Assembly: GCF_043290135.1 (NCBI RefSeq)
Contig: NC_134703.1
Span: 115,946,505-116,010,504 of the forward strand
Source: Rhipicephalus microplus
Taxonomy: Eukaryota > Arthropoda > Arachnida > Ixodida > Ixodidae
Direction of reading: 5' to 3'
DNA: 64,000 nt
The notes beneath the pieces are model-generated. The model was not told the DNA's origin, did not search any database, and was given only the letters and a program-made list of their open reading frames with translations. The position numbers were made by a program, and so were the translations under genes. This document shows, piece by piece, positions 59,733 to 64,000 of this stretch. The stretch's first letter is position 1. Every line of letters begins with the position of its first letter.

Positions 59733-61180
59733 CTTCGAATCTTCATGTTACACTGCAAATGTCGCCGGAAGACGATAGTCTTGCGTCTGGATAGAGTGAA
59801 CAAAACGTTTGTTTGATGTTCTGTGCAAAAAAATCAACAGCATATCCACGGTGTGGATGATGGAGAGTGGGGTGAAGCATCTGTCCGTGTATTTATTCTT
59901 GCTTCTGTCCGTCCGTGCGCCCATCCATGCGTCCACACATGCTTCCATCCGCCCGTCCGTGCGTGCGTCTGTACGTGCGTCCGCACGTCCATCCATGCGT
60001 CCGTCCATGCGCTCGTCCATGCATCCACCCGGCGTCCACCCATGCGTCCATCCGTTCGTGCAGCCATCCGTGCGTCCGCCCATGCATCTGTCTGTGTGTC
60101 CATTCGTCCATCCAGTCAACACTCCAAGTACAACAATCTCGCATCTTTTCATGATATATTTCGCATATAGAAGCACCGCCATCCAGCAGACATTCCAAGG
60201 ACTAAACGAGAAGTGGCACACGCACACTTTCTTACGGCTGACGCTTCGTGTCTATTTCCCACCTTTAACCACCTCGAGTTCATGGTATATACTAGTTCAC
60301 TGTATTCATGGCACTGCGGCCCAACGCTCGCTAAACCTTTCTGAAACAAAGGAGGTTACGTCCAGCAAGTATAACGCAGCAACCTTTTCTTGTCAGATAC
60401 TGCTCATTGTACTTGCCAATAGCTGCTAATGGGGAATGAGAGACAGAAGAATTTGGCTTTTAGTTAACGCGAACGCTGCGATTTTTTTATTGTTCAACAA
60501 CGCACAGGAGAAATCTCCCACCGGCACCCCCTTGGAGGTCAAAGCGTAAGACATGTTACGTACTACGAGGGACGAACGGGTGCCGCTTTGAGAAGCTTCG
60601 CCCCTAAAAAAAAAAAACGGTGAATGGTATTCTGGAGACGCTGCGTTAGATGCCCGAGTGTGTAGCAGAGGCGAACGAGCGCAGACACGAGCGCCATATG
60701 GCAGTAATCTTTGAAAAAGAAGGCGTGCGTGCCCGCAGAGAAAGATGCGCACCTGTCTCGGAGGTGATAAGGTGTAGAACGCAAAGCGACCGGCAGGTGC
60801 CACCACCGTGTCGTCGTAGCAAAGAGTTGGATTTGAGCATTGCGTTGTACTGTCAGCGTAGCGTGTTAAATGCTACACTCCCTAGAGCTGCTTGTGTGTG
60901 CCTCTTCTAGTGTGCCTCTTCCAGTATGAATGCACAGATACAAAACATTGACGTGCTCTTATTGCGCCTCAGATTTACGCAATAATTGCTTTTTAATTGA
61001 CAATCGCACAACTATGAACGCTAAATCTTGAGCAATATTAGTGGGCGCTGCGGACGGGGTCGGCCGTTTGGTGCCGCCTGAGGTATCGTTAAGGGCAGAC
61101 AAAAAAACACAAATGTACGTACAGACAGACAGATCAAATTTTTTCCGTTAATGGTCCCCAAGAAAGATTATCGTCTAAAA
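59733..61180 (+). repeat. dispersed satellite-like unit, copy 5, split by an insertion
   Basis: The 5' part (59733-59832: TGCATGTTACA-like start, GACGATAGTCTTGCGTCTGG, TTGATGTTCTG) and 3' part (60610-61180: GGTGAATGGTATTCTGGAG through GGTCCCCAAGAAAG) are adjacent in the intact units at 11411 and 41686. Here they are separated by the ~770-bp repeat at 59838-60606. Confidence 0.8.
59838..60606 (-). mobile_element. minisatellite-bearing mobile repeat, copy B, inserted in a satellite unit
   Basis: Inverse copy of 28782-29516: CAGCATATCCACGG end, minisatellite (59880-60115), conserved body including CCACCTTTAACCACCTCGAG and CATGGCACTGCGGCCCAACG, and a GGGTGCCGCTTTGAGAAGCTTCGCCCCT end. The GGGGTGAAGC near one end and GCTTCGCCCC at the other are inverted. 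A short A run (about 7-13 As) lies on each side and might be the target duplication. Confidence 0.8.
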
Positions 61181-61342
61181 TTTTAGTGCACTCAAAAGCC
61201 GGGCGCTTTTTTACCCACTGTGATGCACGTGCGATGAAGACGCACATTCATGACACTTTCAAAGCGTTCTAAAGCACGTCTTATAGCTCTTGCACCTCCG
61301 TTTCAAGTGCTTTTTGTTGGCGCGGTGGTGTCGCTGTCTGGA

Positions 61343-61581
61343 TTGATTGATTTGTGGGGTTTAACGTCCCAAAACCACCATATGATTATGAGAGACGCCG
61401 TAGTGGAGGGCTCCGGAAATTTCGACCACCTGGGGTTCTTTAACGTGCACCCAAATCTGAGCACACGGGCCTACAACATTTCCGCCTCCATCGGAAATGC
61501 AGCCGCCGCAGCCGGGATTCAAACCCGCGACCTGCGGGTCAGCAGCCGAGTACCTTAGCCACTAGACCACCGCGGCGGGGC
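61343..61581 (-). repeat. Ruka-like SINE with perfect target-site duplication
   Basis: The cleanest copy in the window: A box (GTGGCTAAGGTACTCGGC), B box (GGGTTTGAATCCC), full body, TCAATC tail. GGTGTCGCTGTCTGGA is repeated exactly at 61327-61342 and 61582-61597, a 16-bp duplication without mismatches. Probably the most recent insertion seen here. Confidence 0.92.
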
Positions 61582-61852
61582 GGTGTCGCTGTCTGGAAGC
61601 GGTGAAGTTCTGCTTTATGACAATAACGAGTGCCGACAGAGAACGCCACAATAGTTTTAGCGCAACAGATGTGTTCGGTGCGTTATTGTCGTTAACTGAG
61701 GCTTGGTCCGATGCAAAGGGCGCAACCCTAAGCGGAGGACACTCCCAAGACGCGATCGACTAGATAAAGTAACAACGCCGCGTGCCGTTGGGCCGGTGAG
61801 AGCAGTGGATATCAATCGGCAGGACGAAGGAACTTCAAGAGCAAAGTCACAT

Positions 61853-62155
61853 CATATCCACGGAGTGAATGATGATAAGTGAGTTGAAGCGTCCGTTCGT
61901 CCGTGTGAACGTTCATTCGTCCGTCCATGGGGTTCATCCATGCATCTCTTCGTGCGTCCATCCATACGTGTGTCCATCCGTCCGTCAGTGCTTCCATCCA
62001 TCTGTCCATCTCTCCATCCGTCCATGCATATGTTCATGCATCCGTCTGTCCATGCGTCCATTCATCCATACGTGCGTGTATGCGTCCGTCTGCGTGTCTG
62101 TGCCTGTTTCCACCTATGCTTTCATCTGTGCGTCCATGCATCCATCCGTCCTATT
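61853..62155. repeat. minisatellite element fragment, left terminus only
   Basis: CATATCCACGGAGTGAATGA terminus (as at 49215) followed by a CCGTCCATCC-type array to ~62155. The opposite terminus is absent. Confidence 0.6.
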
Positions 62156-64000
62156 GCACAAACGTCTTTTGAACCAACGCCATCTAGGAAATGAGACGCG
62201 AAATGGTGATGAGACCGCACCATCTATTATGCAGTTTGGGAGATACTGCTGGTTACGCCTGACGCAGGAAAAGTTTAGACTAAAAGTAGCTTCGGCGCTA
62301 CAAAGAATAGCTGTGGGCATCAGTGGTACTGGGGCTTCGCGGGAAACCTGAATTGTCAAATCAGCTAGCGCAGCTATGGCATTTTAGCAACTAAAGGTAA
62401 AGCTGCATGTTAAGTTTTGATTGGCGAAATCGCAATGTCTTGCGAACACCATCGTTGCTACCGTTCTCGGTGGTTGCTAAGCAACGTCAGAGCATAATTT
62501 CGATCCTGACATTGCGGGATGCCGCCGGCAGATATTTGCTACCGTCACTCGACCAACGGACGCAAGTCAGTGTTACTTTATCTCGTCGCCAGGAATCCGA
62601 TAATTATTCCCTTTTCTACTGTACGTACATATCTTACACAGTGGGCTGGTGCAATGGCGCCTCACGTTATAATTAGGTTTGGTGACGATGCAGTATGCGC
62701 TTTGCCTTTAGCGTCGTGTCAGCGTGAGCTAGGGCTCGTCATCCGCATGACTCTGCTTCTGCATGCACCAAAGTGGCGTTTCTCCGCCCCCTTCTGCTTT
62801 CAGTGTGATCGCACCTACTAATAAAAGTGCTGGATTAAACAGTAAAGTGTGTGATTTGGCTAGTTGGTATTCTAATAATAAACTATTCAGAGCTACAAAA
62901 AGAAAAACAATCATCGCCATATCTACAAAGTGAATGTTTGAGGAGCTTGCTGGGAAGTGCACTAAGCGCTAGAAAACAATTAGTTACGATGTAACTATGG
63001 AAGGAAGAGACACGGACAGGAAAGAGCTGTAGGAAGGCTTGTTAATAAGCCGGCGCATGGTGTATACGTCGGAAGCAGCGCTATTGGGCTCGGTCGCCGC
63101 TACACAGTGTTGGCCACGTCACTCGACATGTTAACTAATTACCCCTTTATGTCATACTGGCCGCTGTGGTGAGTTAAATGCCCACCGCAGATAAATGGCC
63201 GACATGGCGCTATCATGTGTTCTTCAACTGGGTTGATAGCAGGCAGTTGAAGAAGCTCGGGAGGATATCGATACCCGTGCGTAACACTCATCGTAGGAAC
63301 TTGTCACGCGCTGCTGTGCCTAAGAAGTGACAAGAACAAAGTGGACGTAGTCGCAAGAAGGCGAGTGCGTGGGCCATTGAAAACCGACGCATTGGGCGGG
63401 GGTGCGTCCTCTAGTCAGCATTTGTTGAAATCGCTAGAGCAACCGGAGCGGCTACTCTGAGTGGTGACCCGCGAACACTGGCAACACTGGTGCACACTGC
63501 GGCGGCGGCTGGACAGAACTCCAGCTTTAGGAGAAAGCTCCTAAATTAGACACGGCACACGTAGACAGGAGAACGACTAGTGCAGCCTGATACAGCGTAT
63601 CATTGCCTTTCTGCGCAGCATCAAGCAGGGCAGAAATTCAATGATGTCGGTGTCGAGAGAGTGAAACTCTACTTAAGAAAAAAAAAGGGGGGGGGGGGGA
63701 CACCAACGAGAATCGAAGCGCCTTCTCATGTTCGCGGCTGCACCTACGCGTACAGCCTTTGACGTTTCCAAAACGTCGTGGGATATGTACGTGAGCACAG
63801 CCGTGTGTTATCCAAATATGGGAGCGCACACATAAGTGGTTCTATCGTCGATTGACTATGCAATGAAGGAGGGCATATTGAGTAGCTGCGTTTATTAATG
63901 TTATGCTCGTTGATGACATCTTTGCACAGGATTCTTCCCATGCTGTGCCCATGTGTATAGTAAGTAGTCCAGGTACCATGAAGGGTCACTCATGATTGTG
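62156..64000. other. intergenic, no recognisable gene
   Basis: Contains a solo GGCTAGTTGGTAT motif at 62858-62870 (head of the fold-back family), a poly-G run at ~63687-63699, a weak tRNA-like patch at ~63700-63765 (minus) and, at 63896-63945, the core shared with 31010-31060. No gene seen. Confidence 0.4.

Overview
This window is eukaryotic and looks like a hard tick (Ixodidae, probably Rhipicephalus-like). The grounds are spliced genes with GT-AG introns and AATAAA signals, several tRNA-derived SINEs resembling the Ruka-type family described from ixodid ticks, I-clade, RTE-clade and Ty3/gypsy retroelements, mariner relics, and very large simple-sequence arrays. The species call is inference from repeat content. 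No prokaryotic, CRISPR or viral accessory system is visible.

Layout. 1-3962: 3' part of a Ty3/gypsy retrotransposon (gag zinc knuckle, protease, RT, RNase H, integrase, short 3' LTR), broken by frameshifts in homopolymers. 5037-6263: large final exon of an unidentified single-pass membrane protein; a decayed paralogue lies at 26768-27763. 10483-10759 (minus): small final exon of another single-pass membrane protein. 10930-12135: dispersed ~700-bp satellite-like units that recur at 41.7-43.4 kb and 59.7-61.2 kb. 18060-21310 (minus) and 22320-23985 (plus): two I-clade-like LINEs in opposite orientation, separated by a ~715-bp CTAT/CTGT array. 28.8-29.5 kb: a minisatellite-bearing mobile repeat. 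33.3-33.8 kb and 44.2-44.8 kb: tandem repeats of ~165 and ~150 bp. 34.8-39.3 kb: SINEs, a fold-back repeat, an RTE fragment and an 854-bp MITE.

The only confidently named host gene is an organic anion transporting polypeptide (OATP/SLCO) on the plus strand. Four exons (45496-46327, 51876-52031, 52092-52181, 56612-56795) join in frame and cover roughly transmembrane segments 1-9; the rest lies beyond the window or in sequence I could not recognise. Its introns hold a fold-back repeat, a minisatellite MITE, a mariner relic, LINE fragments and a SINE.

The most interesting material is repeat biology. A minisatellite-carrying repeat has inserted cleanly inside a satellite unit, which shows that it is mobile. 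A near-palindromic repeat is flanked by a perfect 11-bp direct repeat, and a SINE by a perfect 16-bp one. The 854-bp MITE has ~190-bp inverted ends. Much of the remaining sequence is AT-rich, without recognisable genes, and is marked as such.
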